Assembly: GCA_035693025.1 (NCBI GenBank)
Contig: DASSHI010000015.1
Coordinates: 1 to 64,000, forward strand
Direction: 5' to 3'
Origin: VRUE01 sp035693025
GTDB lineage: Bacteria > Actinomycetota > Thermoleophilia > Solirubrobacterales > 70-9
Length of the DNA stretch: 64,000 nucleotides
The notes beneath the pieces were generated by a model, which saw nothing but the letters and a program-made list of their open reading frames with translations, searched no databases and was not told where the DNA came from. Made by a program: the position numbers and the translations under genes. This document shows positions 33,853 to 43,337 of the stretch, one piece after another; positions within the stretch are counted from its first letter, which is position 1; every line of letters starts with the position of its first letter.

Positions 33853-35298
33853 ATGAAGCACACGGCGCACGGCTACTGGCTGGAGGAGGCTGGAGAGGTC
33901 GCCCCGCTTCCGCCGTTGAACCGCGACCGGAGCGTCGACGTGGTCGTCCTCGGCGGCGGCTACACCGGCCTCTGGACGGCATGGCACCTGAAGAAGCTGG
34001 AGCCGGAGGCGAGCGTGGCGCTGCTCGAGGCCGGGGTCTGCGGGCATGGGCCGAGCGGGCGCAACGGCGGGTTCTGCAACTCGATGTGGTTCTCGCTGCC
34101 GAACATGCGGCGGCGCTGGGGGGATGCGGCGGCGCTGGCCGTGGCCCGCGCCGCCCGCGAGGCGATCGACGCAGTGGAGGCGTTCTGCGTCGAGGAGGGC
34201 GTCGACGCCTGGTTCCGGCGCGGCGGGTACCTGCAGGTCTCGACCGCCGCCGCCCACGACGGGATCTGGGACGAGGCCTCGATTGCGTGCGTCGAGCTCG
34301 GCGAGCCCGGCGCGGTTGAGGCGCTCGACGCCGGCGGGGTCGCCGCCCGCTGCGCCTCGCCGGCCTTCCGCGGCGGCGCCTTCTACGCCGACGCCGCGAC
34401 CGTGCAGCCGGCCCGCCTGGCGCTCGGCCTGCGCGAGCGCCTGCTCGCCGCCGGCGTCGAGATCTACGAGCGCTCCCCGGTGCGCCGCCTTTCCGCCGAT
34501 CGAAGCTTTGTGGGGTCTATGGACCCCCAAAAGCTTCCAGATCCGCCGGGGGCCGAGGTCGTGGCGACGACCGCGGGTGGCTCGGTGCGGGCGGGGGCCG
34601 CTGTCGTCGCGATCGGCGGCGCCGCGAAGGCGCCGCGGGGGCCGTTGCGCAACTCGCTCACCCTCAGCTCCTCGCACATCGTGCTCACCGAGCCGGTACC
34701 GGAGCTGCTCGAGGAGATCGGCTGGACCGGCGGCGAGTGCATCACCGACAGCCGCACCCTGGTCGACTACTTCCGCACCACCCCCGACGGTCGCATCGCC
34801 TTCGGCTGGGGCGGTGGCCGCATTGCGCCGGGCGCCCGCCTGCACGGCCGCTCCGAGCTCGACCGCGAGGTCGTGGCGGCCACCGCCGAGCGGCTCTACG
34901 CCTACTTCCCCGGGCTGGCGGGGAAGGGGATCACCCACGCCTGGGGTGGGCCGATCGACGTCTCCCCGACCCACACCCCGCTCGTCGTCCCCCTGGCCGG
35001 CAGCCGCAGCTTCGCCGCCGCCGGCTACACCGGCAACGGCGTCGGCCCCGCCAACATGGTCGCCCGCACGCTCGCCTCCCTGGCCCTCGAGCGTCGCGAC
35101 GGATACTCGCTGCTCCCCTTCGTCGACCCGTCTCCACAGCATGTGCCCCCGGAGCCCTTCCACTGGCTGGGCGGCGAGACGATCCGCCGCGCACTTGCCG
35201 CCAAGGAGGAGGCCGAGCTTGCGGGCCGCGTCCCGCACCCGGTCAGCGCGGCGGTTTCGAAGATCCCGGCGCTGATCGGCTTCCACATCGGTCGCTGA
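33853..35298 (+). CDS. FAD-dependent amine/amino-acid oxidoreductase (PuuB/DadA-like)
   Basis: A 481-residue DAO-fold flavoprotein. FAD motif VVVLGGGYTGLWTAWHLKKL lies near residue 31, followed by GPSGRNGGFCNSMW (GRNGG signature) and a late WGGPIDVSPTHTPLV plus YTGNGVGPANM. This pattern is typical of gamma-glutamylputrescine oxidases and related enzymes. ATG 33853 is chosen. It lies beside a permease, an aminotransferase and a semialdehyde dehydrogenase, so a role in polyamine or amine breakdown is likely. Confidence 0.85.
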   Translation: MKHTAHGYWLEEAGEVAPLPPLNRDRSVDVVVLGGGYTGLWTAWHLKKLEPEASVALLEAGVCGHGPSGRNGGFCNSMWFSLPNMRRRWGDAAALAVARAAREAIDAVEAFCVEEGVDAWFRRGGYLQVSTAAAHDGIWDEASIACVELGEPGAVEALDAGGVAARCASPAFRGGAFYADAATVQPARLALGLRERLLAAGVEIYERSPVRRLSADRSFVGSMDPQKLPDPPGAEVVATTAGGSVRAGAAVVAIGGAAKAPRGPLRNSLTLSSSHIVLTEPVPELLEEIGWTGGECITDSRTLVDYFRTTPDGRIAFGWGGGRIAPGARLHGRSELDREVVAATAERLYAYFPGLAGKGITHAWGGPIDVSPTHTPLVVPLAGSRSFAAAGYTGNGVGPANMVARTLASLALERRDGYSLLPFVDPSPQHVPPEPFHWLGGETIRRALAAKEEAELAGRVPHPVSAAVSKIPALIGFHIGR

Positions 35299-35340
35299 CG
35301 TATCTGCCGGGGGAGCTGTCGACCCGGTGAATCCCGGCCG

Positions 35341-36894
35341 TCACTCCGCCACTCCGGTCGGGCCGGGGGGCGGCGCTTCGCCCTCGAGGAAGCCCGCCGG
35401 CACGACTTCGGGCCTGCGCCGGAAGAAGCTGGGGACCTTGTTCCACTGCACGCACATCAGGATCACCCCGAGGATCAGGAAGAAGACGGCGATCACCAGC
35501 GGCGGGCCGAGGCCGAGCCAGGAGTTGCCGGATTCCGAGTTCGCCGGGTCGGCGAGTTCGATCCCGTTCTTGATCAGCAGGTAGAAGAGGATCGCGCCCC
35601 CGACCGTCGGGCCGACGCCGATGAAGAAGAAGTTCTTGACGCTGCGCGTCAGCTCACGGCGATAGTAGATCGTGCAGGCGAAGCCGGTGAGGCCGATGTA
35701 GAAGGCGATCATCAGCCCCAGCGCGGCCAGCGAGTCGAAGAGGATGTCTTCGCTGAAGATCGTCAACCCGACGTACCAGACGATCGAGAGCGCCCCCATC
35801 AGGATGGTCGAGACGTGCGGGGTCAGGTAGCGGGGATGGACCTTGCCGAGGCTGCCCGGCAGCGCGTGGGCGCGGGCCATCGAGAGGGTGGTGCGGGCGG
35901 TGGGCAGGATCGTCGTCTGGGTCGACGCAGCCGCCGAGGTCAGGACGGCGATGATCAGCAGCTTGTCGAGCGGCGATCCGAAGACTTCGGTGCCCAGCGA
36001 GCTGAGCACGTCTTCCTGATGTTCGATCAGGCCTTCGACTCCGGCGTAGGCCTGCGCCGCGAAGGCGACGATGACGTACACGCCGAGCAGGATCAGGGTG
36101 GCCACGACCGTCGCCTTGCCTGGCGCCTCGTCGGAGTTCTCGGTCTCCTCGTTGACGGCGGCGGTCGTGTCCCAGCCCCAGTAGATGAAGACCGCCAACA
36201 GCATTCCCGCCGAGATCTCAGAGGGGCTGAGCCCGAACGGGTTGATCCAGGAGATGTCGGGGTGGATCGAGGCCGGCGGGCCGCTGCCGGCGTAGACCTT
36301 GACCAGCGCGACCACGGCGAACAGCGCCAGGGTGACGATCTCCGCCGTGAGCAGGCCGATCTGGGTGCGCGCCGAGAGCTCGATCCCGATTACGACGATC
36401 ACGGTCATGATCGCGATCCAGAAGACGCCCACCGCGGTCACCGCGACGGTCGACGCGGCCGCCGAGTTCCAGCCGACGAGGAGGAAGGTGTAGAGACCGG
36501 CGATCTGGGCGAGGTTGGCCATCACGATGATGTCGGCGACGACGATCGCCCAGCCGGCGAGCCAGCCCAGCTGGGGGCCCATCGCCTTGGTCACCCAGGA
36601 GAAGCTCGTTCCGCAGTCCGGGTCGGCTCTGTTCATGTAGTAGTAGCCGCCCGCGACGAGGAACATCGGGATGAAGCTGATCAGCAGGATCGCCGGCGAC
36701 TCGAGGCCGACCGCGGCCGCGACGAATCCCAAGGTGGCGGCGAGGCTGTAGCCGGGAGCGGTGGAAGCGACGCCGATCACGACGCTGGAGGCGAAGCCGA
36801 TCGCGTTCTTCTTCAGGCCCTTCTCGCCGCTGCTCGGCGCGGGGGGAGTCCTGGCCCCGGTCGAGCCGGGCGTCGGAACGGCTGCACTCTCCAT
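35341..36894 (-). CDS. APC-family amino acid/amine permease
   Basis: A 517-residue transporter with about 12 membrane helices and the family's opening IGFASSVVIGVASTAPGYSL and VTKAMGPQLGWLAGWAIV. It probably imports an amino acid or a polyamine such as GABA or putrescine; the neighbourhood supports this. The start at 36894 is ATG. The 5' region 36895-37112 is shared with the divergent aminotransferase gene and holds repeated ACAAGTCGC boxes. Confidence 0.9.
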   Translation of the reverse strand: MESAAVPTPGSTGARTPPAPSSGEKGLKKNAIGFASSVVIGVASTAPGYSLAATLGFVAAAVGLESPAILLISFIPMFLVAGGYYYMNRADPDCGTSFSWVTKAMGPQLGWLAGWAIVVADIIVMANLAQIAGLYTFLLVGWNSAAASTVAVTAVGVFWIAIMTVIVVIGIELSARTQIGLLTAEIVTLALFAVVALVKVYAGSGPPASIHPDISWINPFGLSPSEISAGMLLAVFIYWGWDTTAAVNEETENSDEAPGKATVVATLILLGVYVIVAFAAQAYAGVEGLIEHQEDVLSSLGTEVFGSPLDKLLIIAVLTSAAASTQTTILPTARTTLSMARAHALPGSLGKVHPRYLTPHVSTILMGALSIVWYVGLTIFSEDILFDSLAALGLMIAFYIGLTGFACTIYYRRELTRSVKNFFFIGVGPTVGGAILFYLLIKNGIELADPANSESGNSWLGLGPPLVIAVFFLILGVILMCVQWNKVPSFFRRRPEVVPAGFLEGEAPPPGPTGVAE

Positions 36895-36966
36895 TGCGCT
36901 CCTGTCACCTCCTCCCTGCCATGTGGACAGCGAATTCCCGCCACGGTACGCCTTTGGCGAATCGGC

Positions 36967-37023
36967 ACAAGTCGCAGATGTCCCAAACTTCCGCAGGAGA
37001 CTTATCCATCTTGTACAAGTCGC
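36967..37023 (+). promoter_or_regulatory. Paired operator-like boxes between permease and aminotransferase genes
   Basis: ACAAGTCGC occurs at 36967-36975 and again at 37015-37023. The second copy overlaps the perfect palindrome CTTGTACAAG (37010-37019). Two identical boxes 48 bases apart (about 4.6 helical turns) in a divergent promoter suggest a binding site, plausibly for the PucR-type regulator encoded at 38510. Confidence 0.5.
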
Positions 37024-37112
37024 GCCCCCTGACTTGACCGATCGACCACTTGAATGAGAGAGTTGAGCGAGCTAGCTTTATCCAGAACGTCGTAATCCGA
37101 GAGGAGTAGCGC

Positions 37113-38498
37113 ATGGCCATTGCGTCCCAGGCATCCGCAGCGCTCGACACCAGCCTCCAGGATCTGGCCATGCGGCATCTCTGGATGCACTTCTCGCGAA
37201 TGGGCTCCTACGGGCCCGGCCACGAGATCCCGATCATCACCCGCGGCGAGGGCTGTTACGTATACGACGAGCACGGCAACCGCTACCTCGACGGCCTCTC
37301 CGCGCTCTTCTGCGTCAACGCCGGCCACGGCCGCGCCGAGTTGGGCGAGGCGGCGGCGCGCCAGGTCGAAGAGCTCGACTTCTACACGCTGTGGAGCTAC
37401 GCGCACCCGCGCGCGATCGAGCTCGCCGCGCGGATCGCCGCGCTCGCCCCCGGCGACCTCAACCGCGTCTTCTTCACCTCGGGCGGCTCGGAGGCGGTCG
37501 AGTCGGCGCTGAAGCTCGCCCGCAACTACCACCGGGCGTTGGGCAAAGGACAGAAGCACAAGGTGATCGCGCGGGAGATCGCCTACCACGGCACCTCGCT
37601 CGGCGCCCTCTCCGCAACCGGCATCACCGAGCTGCGCTCGCAGTTCGAGCCACTCGTGCCCGGCGGCTGCCACGTCGCCAACACCAATGTCTATCGCTGG
37701 CCAGTCGACCGCCACCCGCTCTGGGCGGCGGATGCGATCGAGGAGCGGATCGAATTCGAGGGGCCGGAGACGGTCGCCGCGGTGATCGTCGAGCCGGTGC
37801 AGAACGCGGGCGGTTGTTTCGTCCCGCCGGAGGGCTACTTCGAGCGGGTCCGCGAGATCTGCGACCGCCACGACGTGCTGATGATCTCCGACGAGGTGAT
37901 CTGCGCCTGGGGCCGCCTCGGCCACTACTTCGGCTGCGAACGCTTCGGCTACGTCCCCGACATCGTCACCGTCGCCAAGGCGCTGACCTCGGCCTACGCC
38001 CCGATGGGCGCCGTGATCGCCGACGACCGCATCGCCGAGCCCTTCATGCAGGGCGACGCCTCCTTCGCACACGGCTTCACCTTCGGTGGCCATCCGGTCG
38101 CCTCGGCGGTGGCGATGGCCAACCTCGACGTCTACGAGCACGAGGACCTCTGCGGGCACGTGCTCGCCAAGGAGGGCGAGTTCCGCCAGATGCTGGAGAC
38201 GCTGCACGACCTGCCGATCGTCGGCGACGTGCGCGGCGCCGGCTTCTTCCAGGCAATCGAGCTGGTCAAGGACAAGGAGACGAAGGAGAGCTTCGGCGAC
38301 GAGGAGGCCGAGGACCTGCTGCGCGGCTTCCTCTCCGGCGAGCTCTACAAGCGCGGCCTGATCTGCCGTGCCGACGATCGCGGCGACCCGGTGATCCAGC
38401 TGGCGCCGCCGCTGATCGCCGACACCGAGCAGTTCGAGGAGATCCACGACGTATTGCGGGGGGTACTGACGGACGCGTGGGAGCGGGTCCGGAGATAG
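37113..38498 (+). CDS. Class III aminotransferase (GABA/putrescine type)
   Basis: A 461-residue PLP aminotransferase. Visible motifs are YLDGLSALFCVNAGHGRAEL, FTSGGSEAVESALKLARNYH, MISDEVICAWGRLG and TVAKALTSAYAPMGAV with the PLP lysine K289. A GAGAGGAG ribosome-binding site precedes the ATG. It is close to omega-amino-acid:pyruvate and putrescine/GABA aminotransferases. With the downstream alanine dehydrogenase, pyruvate could be the amino acceptor, giving alanine that Ald returns to pyruvate. Confidence 0.9.
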   Translation: MAIASQASAALDTSLQDLAMRHLWMHFSRMGSYGPGHEIPIITRGEGCYVYDEHGNRYLDGLSALFCVNAGHGRAELGEAAARQVEELDFYTLWSYAHPRAIELAARIAALAPGDLNRVFFTSGGSEAVESALKLARNYHRALGKGQKHKVIAREIAYHGTSLGALSATGITELRSQFEPLVPGGCHVANTNVYRWPVDRHPLWAADAIEERIEFEGPETVAAVIVEPVQNAGGCFVPPEGYFERVREICDRHDVLMISDEVICAWGRLGHYFGCERFGYVPDIVTVAKALTSAYAPMGAVIADDRIAEPFMQGDASFAHGFTFGGHPVASAVAMANLDVYEHEDLCGHVLAKEGEFRQMLETLHDLPIVGDVRGAGFFQAIELVKDKETKESFGDEEAEDLLRGFLSGELYKRGLICRADDRGDPVIQLAPPLIADTEQFEEIHDVLRGVLTDAWERVRR

Positions 38499-38509
38499 GC
38501 GCCCAGGCG

Positions 38510-40072
38510 ATGCTCACCGTTCAGAGCCTGCTCGACGAGGTCGGCCTCGACCTGATCGCCGGCGTGGATGCGGCCGAGGCGCCGCTGCGCTGGATCCACA
38601 TCTCCGAGCTCGAGGACCCGACCCCGTGGCTCTCCGGCGGCGAGCTGATGCTGACCACCGGGATTCCGCTCGAGAGCGCCGCCAAGCAGCGCGCCTACAT
38701 CGGCCTGCTCGCCGAGCACAACCTCGCCGGGCTCGGCTTCGGCACCGGCTTCACTCACAAGAAACTGCCGAAAGCACTCGTCGAAGAGGCGCGCAAGCGC
38801 GACTTCCCCTTGTTCGAGGTGCCCTACTCGACGCCGTTCATCGCGATCACCGAGAAGGCCTTCGCCAAGCTCGTCAACGAGCAGTACGAGGTGCTGCAGC
38901 GCGGCATCGCCGTGCAGCGCCGGCTCGAGCGGCTGGTCCTCGAAGAGCGCGGCCTCGAGGAGATCGTGGCGACGATCGCCTCCGCGGTCGGCGGCACCGT
39001 GGCGATCCTCAACAACCGCGGCGAGCGCATCGCCGGCCGCGGCTTCCGCCGCCAGCTCTCGGCCGAGGCGGTCAACGCGATCCGCGACGAAGCTCTCGAC
39101 CACATCGCCGACGGCCACTCCTTCGCCCCCACCCACCCCTCGGTCGCCGGTCGCGCCCTCGCCCACCCGGTGATCTCGCCGGGGGGCGGGCCGCCGCAGG
39201 CCTGGGTGGTGATGGTGCGCGATTCGGGCGGGCTCGGGGACTTCGAGCGGTTGATCCTGCAGCAGGCGGTCGCCGTCGTCGCGCTCGAGCTGATGCGCCG
39301 TCGCGTCGCCCGCGAGACCGAGCGCCGGTTGGCCGGCGACGTGCTGGCGGGCGCGCTGGGCGGTCGCCTGGACCCGAGTGAGCTGCGCCGTCGCCTCGAG
39401 CCATTCGGGATCGGCGACGAGGCCGCCGTGCTCGTCTTCGACCTCGACGACCCTGCAGCCGCCGAGCCGGCCCTGGAGCGGGCGCTCGCCGCTGACGCCT
39501 GTCCGGCCGTCGTCGCGCCTCACACCAGCGGCAGCCGCGAGCTGCTCTGCGCGGTCGTCGACGCCGCCGACCGCGACCCGGTCGACCTCGCCTCCGAAGC
39601 GCGCAAAGCGCTGATCAAGGAGCGGGGGACCGTGCGCGCCGCCGCCAGCCGCCCGGCCCCGCCGGAGGCGTTGCGCCACTCCTTCCACGAGGCGCGCTGC
39701 GCCCTGGAGGCGACCGCCTTCACCGAGAACGGCGGCGTCCCCGACGTCGCTTCCTGGCGCGATCTCGGCGCCTTCACCCTGCTGCTCTCGATCCAGGACG
39801 ACGACGCGCTGGCGCTCTATTGCGACAGCGTGCTCGGCCCGATCGAGGCGGGGGACGAGGAGTACGGCGGCGAGCTGTTGCGCTCGCTGGAGGCCTTCAT
39901 CGAGCAGAACGGCCAGTGGGAGCGCGCCGCGCGCGAGGTCTACTGCCACCGTCACACCCTGCGCTACCGCATGCGCAAGGTCGAAGAGCTGACCGGGCGC
40001 GACCTCTCCCGCGCCCACGACCGAATCGAGTTCTGGCTGGCGCTGCGGGCGCGCGAGCTGGTGAGAGCGTGA
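38510..40072 (+). CDS. PucR-family transcriptional regulator
   Basis: A 520-residue regulator. The N-terminal PucR domain begins MLTVQSLLDEVGLDLIAGVD. A central GGDEF-like/CdaR region follows (about 300-420). A C-terminal HTH_30 domain has YCHRHTLRYRMRKVEELTGR. ATG 38510 is used; the longer open frame upstream lies over the aminotransferase gene. PucR proteins control purine, polyamine and amino-acid use. Placed within the cluster 11 bases after the aminotransferase stop, it probably regulates it. Confidence 0.9.
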   Translation: MLTVQSLLDEVGLDLIAGVDAAEAPLRWIHISELEDPTPWLSGGELMLTTGIPLESAAKQRAYIGLLAEHNLAGLGFGTGFTHKKLPKALVEEARKRDFPLFEVPYSTPFIAITEKAFAKLVNEQYEVLQRGIAVQRRLERLVLEERGLEEIVATIASAVGGTVAILNNRGERIAGRGFRRQLSAEAVNAIRDEALDHIADGHSFAPTHPSVAGRALAHPVISPGGGPPQAWVVMVRDSGGLGDFERLILQQAVAVVALELMRRRVARETERRLAGDVLAGALGGRLDPSELRRRLEPFGIGDEAAVLVFDLDDPAAAEPALERALAADACPAVVAPHTSGSRELLCAVVDAADRDPVDLASEARKALIKERGTVRAAASRPAPPEALRHSFHEARCALEATAFTENGGVPDVASWRDLGAFTLLLSIQDDDALALYCDSVLGPIEAGDEEYGGELLRSLEAFIEQNGQWERAAREVYCHRHTLRYRMRKVEELTGRDLSRAHDRIEFWLALRARELVRA

Positions 40073-40079
40073 GCCGGCG

Positions 40080-41270
40080 ATGATCGTCGGCGTCCCCAAG
40101 GAGATCAAGCCCGACGAGTACCGCGTCGCGATCACCCCCGCGGGGGTGCGCGAGATGACCGAGCACGGCCATCAGGTTCTGCTCGAGGTCGGGGCGGGAT
40201 TGGGCAGCGCGATCGCCGACGCCGAATACGAGTCGCAGGGCGGCTGCATCGCGCCCGACGCGGCCGCCGTGTTCGGCGAGGCGGAGATGGTCCTGAAGGT
40301 GAAGGAGCCGCAGCCGGCCGAGATCGAGATGCTGCGGCGGGGCCAGCTGTTGTTCACCTACCTGCACCTTGCGCCCGACCCCGAGCAGACCCGCGGCCTC
40401 TGCCGCTCCGGCGCCACCTGCGTCGCCTACGAGACCGTGGAGGACGCGCGCGGGCAGCTGCCGCTGCTGGCGCCGATGAGTGAGATTGCCGGCAAGATCG
40501 CCACCCAGGCCGGCGCCTTCATGCTGGAGAAGCCGCTGGGCGGGCGCGGCATCCTGCTCGGCGGCGTGCCGGGAGTGGCGGCGGCCAACGTGATCGTGAT
40601 CGGCGGCGGCGTGGTCGGCATGAACGCCGCCTTCGTCGCGATCGGCATGGGGGCGGACGTCTTCGTGTTCGACCGCTCGATCGACCGCCTGCGCGAGCTC
40701 GACGTCGACTTCGCGGGAGCCTGCTCGACCGTGTACTCGACCACGCTCGCGGTGGAGGAGATGCTGCCCCGCGCCGACCTCGTGATCGGCGCCGTGCTCG
40801 TGCACGGCGCGCGGGCCCCTTATGTAGTGCGTCGCGAGCAGCTGAGCCTGATGAAGCCCGGCGCGGTGCTGGTCGACGTCTCGATCGACCAGGGCGGCTG
40901 CTTCGAGACCTCGCGGCCGACGACCCACCACGAACCGACTTTCGAGGTCGACAGCGTCACCCACTACTGCGTCGCCAACATGCCCGGCGCGGTGCCGATC
41001 ACCGCGACTCACGCGCTCACCAACGCGACCCTGCCCTACGCGGTCATGCTGGCGGACCATGGTGTCGAGGGCGCGATAAGGCACGACCCCGGCCTGCGCC
41101 TCGGCGTCAACGTCGCCGCCGGCGAGGTCACCCACCCCGCCGTGGCCGAGGCCCTCGGCCGCGAGTGCGTCCCCGTGGAGCAAGCCCTGGAAGCGGCCGA
41201 TGGGCCGAAATCGTCCAAATCGCGGACGTTTGAGGCCCGTCGGCCCCGACATGCGGAGGTATCGGACTGA
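40080..41270 (+). CDS. ald: Alanine dehydrogenase
   Basis: A 396-residue NAD-dependent enzyme for L-alanine + NAD + water to pyruvate + ammonia + NADH. It opens with GVPKEIKPDEYRVAITPAGV, has the catalytic segment MLEKPLGGRGILLGGVPGV, a Rossmann loop VIVIGGGVVGMNAAF, and VDVSIDQGGCFETSRPTTH. It starts 8 bases after the PucR stop. The C-terminal about 25 residues are polar and extend slightly beyond the usual length. It shares one base with the next start (TGATG). Confidence 0.95.
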   Translation: MIVGVPKEIKPDEYRVAITPAGVREMTEHGHQVLLEVGAGLGSAIADAEYESQGGCIAPDAAAVFGEAEMVLKVKEPQPAEIEMLRRGQLLFTYLHLAPDPEQTRGLCRSGATCVAYETVEDARGQLPLLAPMSEIAGKIATQAGAFMLEKPLGGRGILLGGVPGVAAANVIVIGGGVVGMNAAFVAIGMGADVFVFDRSIDRLRELDVDFAGACSTVYSTTLAVEEMLPRADLVIGAVLVHGARAPYVVRREQLSLMKPGAVLVDVSIDQGGCFETSRPTTHHEPTFEVDSVTHYCVANMPGAVPITATHALTNATLPYAVMLADHGVEGAIRHDPGLRLGVNVAAGEVTHPAVAEALGRECVPVEQALEAADGPKSSKSRTFEARRPRHAEVSD

Positions 41271-42637
41271 TGAGCGCCTACGCGGTGGTAAACCCGGCGA
41301 CCGGCGAGACGATCAGGGAGTTCCCGGAGATCGGCGACGAGGAGCTGCGCGCCGCGATCGAGCGGGCCGACCGCGCCGCGCGGACGTGGCCCGGCTCCTC
41401 GAGCGCGGCCGAGCGCGGCGCACTCGTCCGCCGGGCCGGCGAGCTGCACCTCGAGCGCCGCCAAAAGCTGGCCGAGATCGTCGTCCGCGAGATGGGCAAG
41501 CCGATCGAGCAGGCCCTGGCGGAGGTCGACTTCACGGCCGAAATCTACGGCTTCTACGCCGACAAGGCCGAGGAGCTGATGGCCGACGAGCCGATCGAGC
41601 TGCGCGACGGCGAGGGCACCGCGGTGGTCCGCCGCAGCCCCTTCGGCGTGCTGCTGGGGATCATGCCCTGGAACTTCCCCTACTACCAGGTGGCCCGCTT
41701 CGCGGCGCCGAACCTGGTGATCGGCAACACGATCCTGCTCAAGCACGCCCCGCAGTGCCCCGAATCGGCCGAGGCGATGCAGCGGATCTTCGACGACGCC
41801 GGCTTCCCGGAGGGCGCCTACGAGAACGTCTACGCGAGCAACGAGCAGATCGAGTGGGCGATCGCCGACCCGCGCGTGCGCGGCGTCTCGGTCACCGGCT
41901 CCGAGCGCGCCGGCGCCGCGGTCGCCGCGGCCGCCGGGCGCAACCTGAAGAAGGTCGTGCTGGAGCTCGGCGGCTCGGACCCCTTCATCCTGCTCGGCTC
42001 CGACGACGTCGACGCGGCCGCCGGGGCGGCGGCGGAAGCGCGGCTCGACAACGCCGGCCAGTCCTGCAACGCGGCCAAGCGCTTCATCGTCGTCGACGAG
42101 CTGTACGACGAGTTCCTCGAGCGGTTCCGCGAAAAGCTCGCCGCGGCGAAGCCGGGCGATCCCACGGCCGAGGGCACCGAGGTCGGCCCGCTCTCCTCGA
42201 GCACCGCGGCCGACCGGCTCGAGGACCAGGTGAAGCGCGCGGTCGCGAACGGCGCCGAGGTCCTGCTCGGCGGCAAGCGCGAGGGCAACTACTTCGAGCC
42301 GACGCTCCTCACCGGGATCGCGCCCGGCGACGAGGCCTCCCAGGAAGAGTTCTTCGGGCCCGTCGCCCAGGTCTACCGGGTGGGTTCCGAGGAGGAGGCG
42401 GTCGAGCTCGCCAACCAGACCCCCTTCGGCCTCGGCTCCTACCTGATGACCACCGACGCCGAGCAGGCCGACCGGGTCGCCGACCGGATCGAAGCCGGCA
42501 TGGTCTACGTCAACCTCGTCGGCGCCGACGCCCCCGAGCTCCCCTTCGGCGGCTTCAAGCGCTCCGGCTTCGGCCGCGAGCTCGGCCGCTACGGCGCCGA
42601 CGAGTTCGTCAACAAGAAGCTGATCCGCAGCGCCTGA
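41270..42637 (+). CDS. gabD: Succinate-semialdehyde-type dehydrogenase
   Basis: A 455-residue aldehyde dehydrogenase. Visible features are MPWNFPYYQVARFAAPNLVI, LELGGSDPF with the general-base Glu, and GQSCNAAKRF with the nucleophile C266. This Sad/GabD-like type oxidises succinate semialdehyde from GABA transamination to succinate. It overlaps the ald stop by one base, so it is in the same transcript. The cofactor (NAD or NADP) is not obvious. Confidence 0.9.
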   Translation: MSAYAVVNPATGETIREFPEIGDEELRAAIERADRAARTWPGSSSAAERGALVRRAGELHLERRQKLAEIVVREMGKPIEQALAEVDFTAEIYGFYADKAEELMADEPIELRDGEGTAVVRRSPFGVLLGIMPWNFPYYQVARFAAPNLVIGNTILLKHAPQCPESAEAMQRIFDDAGFPEGAYENVYASNEQIEWAIADPRVRGVSVTGSERAGAAVAAAAGRNLKKVVLELGGSDPFILLGSDDVDAAAGAAAEARLDNAGQSCNAAKRFIVVDELYDEFLERFREKLAAAKPGDPTAEGTEVGPLSSSTAADRLEDQVKRAVANGAEVLLGGKREGNYFEPTLLTGIAPGDEASQEEFFGPVAQVYRVGSEEEAVELANQTPFGLGSYLMTTDAEQADRVADRIEAGMVYVNLVGADAPELPFGGFKRSGFGRELGRYGADEFVNKKLIRSA

Positions 42638-42655
42638 GACCGGCCCTTCGAGCAC

Positions 42656-42673
42656 TGGACCAAGTGGACTAAG
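42656..42673 (+). repeat. Tandem 9-bp repeat in the antitoxin promoter
   Basis: TGGACCAAG followed directly by TGGACTAAG (one difference), ending 18 bases before the Phd-type antitoxin start. Tandem boxes here fit autoregulation by the antitoxin. Confidence 0.45.
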
Positions 42674-42691
42674 TCTTGCTACAGTCGCCGT

Positions 42692-42925
42692 GTGGCGACA
42701 AGCGTCAACATCCACGAGGCGAAGACCCAGTTCTCCAAGCTCGTCCGCCGGGCGGAAGCAGGTGAGGAGATCGTCGTGCGCCGCGGCAGCGAGCCGGTCG
42801 CTCAGCTCGGGCCGCTGAAGAAGAAGCGGGGGGGAGTGACGGGACGCGGGTCGATGAAGGGAGAAATCTGGATCGGCCCGGATTTCGACGAGCCTCTCGA
42901 GGAATTCGCCGAGTACGAAAAGTGA
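42692..42925 (+). CDS. Phd/YefM-type antitoxin
   Basis: A 77-residue antitoxin. SVNIHEAKTQFSKLVRRAEA then GEEIVVRRGSEPVAQL is the Phd/YefM N-terminal dimer domain. The acidic end (DFDEPLEEFAEYEK) is the toxin-binding tail. The start is GTG at 42692. The toxin gene begins 3 bases after the stop. Confidence 0.9.
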   Translation: MATSVNIHEAKTQFSKLVRRAEAGEEIVVRRGSEPVAQLGPLKKKRGGVTGRGSMKGEIWIGPDFDEPLEEFAEYEK

Positions 42926-42928
42926 TCG

Positions 42929-43309
42929 TTGGCGCGTCTGCTGGTCGATAGTCACGTCCTTCTGTGGCACGTTCTCGACGATTCCCGTCTCGGACCGGGC
43001 CCCACCGCGGCAATCGAGGCCCCCGGTGCCGAGGTCGTGGTCAGCGCCGCGAGCCTCTGGGAGATCGCGATCAAGTCCGCGCTCGGCAAGCTGAACGCGC
43101 CGGACGATCTGCCCCGGCGTATACCGGAGCTTGGCTTCGAGCTCCTGGACATCACCGAGGATCACGCCTGGCGTGTTCGCTCGCTCCCCCACCACCACGG
43201 CGACCCTTTCGATCGCCTCTTGATCGCCCAGGCTCAACTCGAGCGACTTCCGATCGTCACCGCGGACCCGGCGTTCGACGAGTACGGCGTCACCGTGATC
43301 TGGGAATGA
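42929..43309 (+). CDS. PIN-domain toxin (VapC-like)
   Basis: A 126-residue PIN ribonuclease: LLVDSHVLLWHVLDDSRLGP with D7, SAASLWEIAIKSALGKL, and HGDPFDRLLIAQAQ with the acidic cluster, then VTADPAF. It probably starts from TTG 42929, 3 bases after the antitoxin stop. It belongs to the Phd-linked PIN group. Confidence 0.88.
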   Translation: MARLLVDSHVLLWHVLDDSRLGPGPTAAIEAPGAEVVVSAASLWEIAIKSALGKLNAPDDLPRRIPELGFELLDITEDHAWRVRSLPHHHGDPFDRLLIAQAQLERLPIVTADPAFDEYGVTVIWE

Positions 43310-43337
43310 GCAGCTCGGCCGATATTCTGGGCGCATC

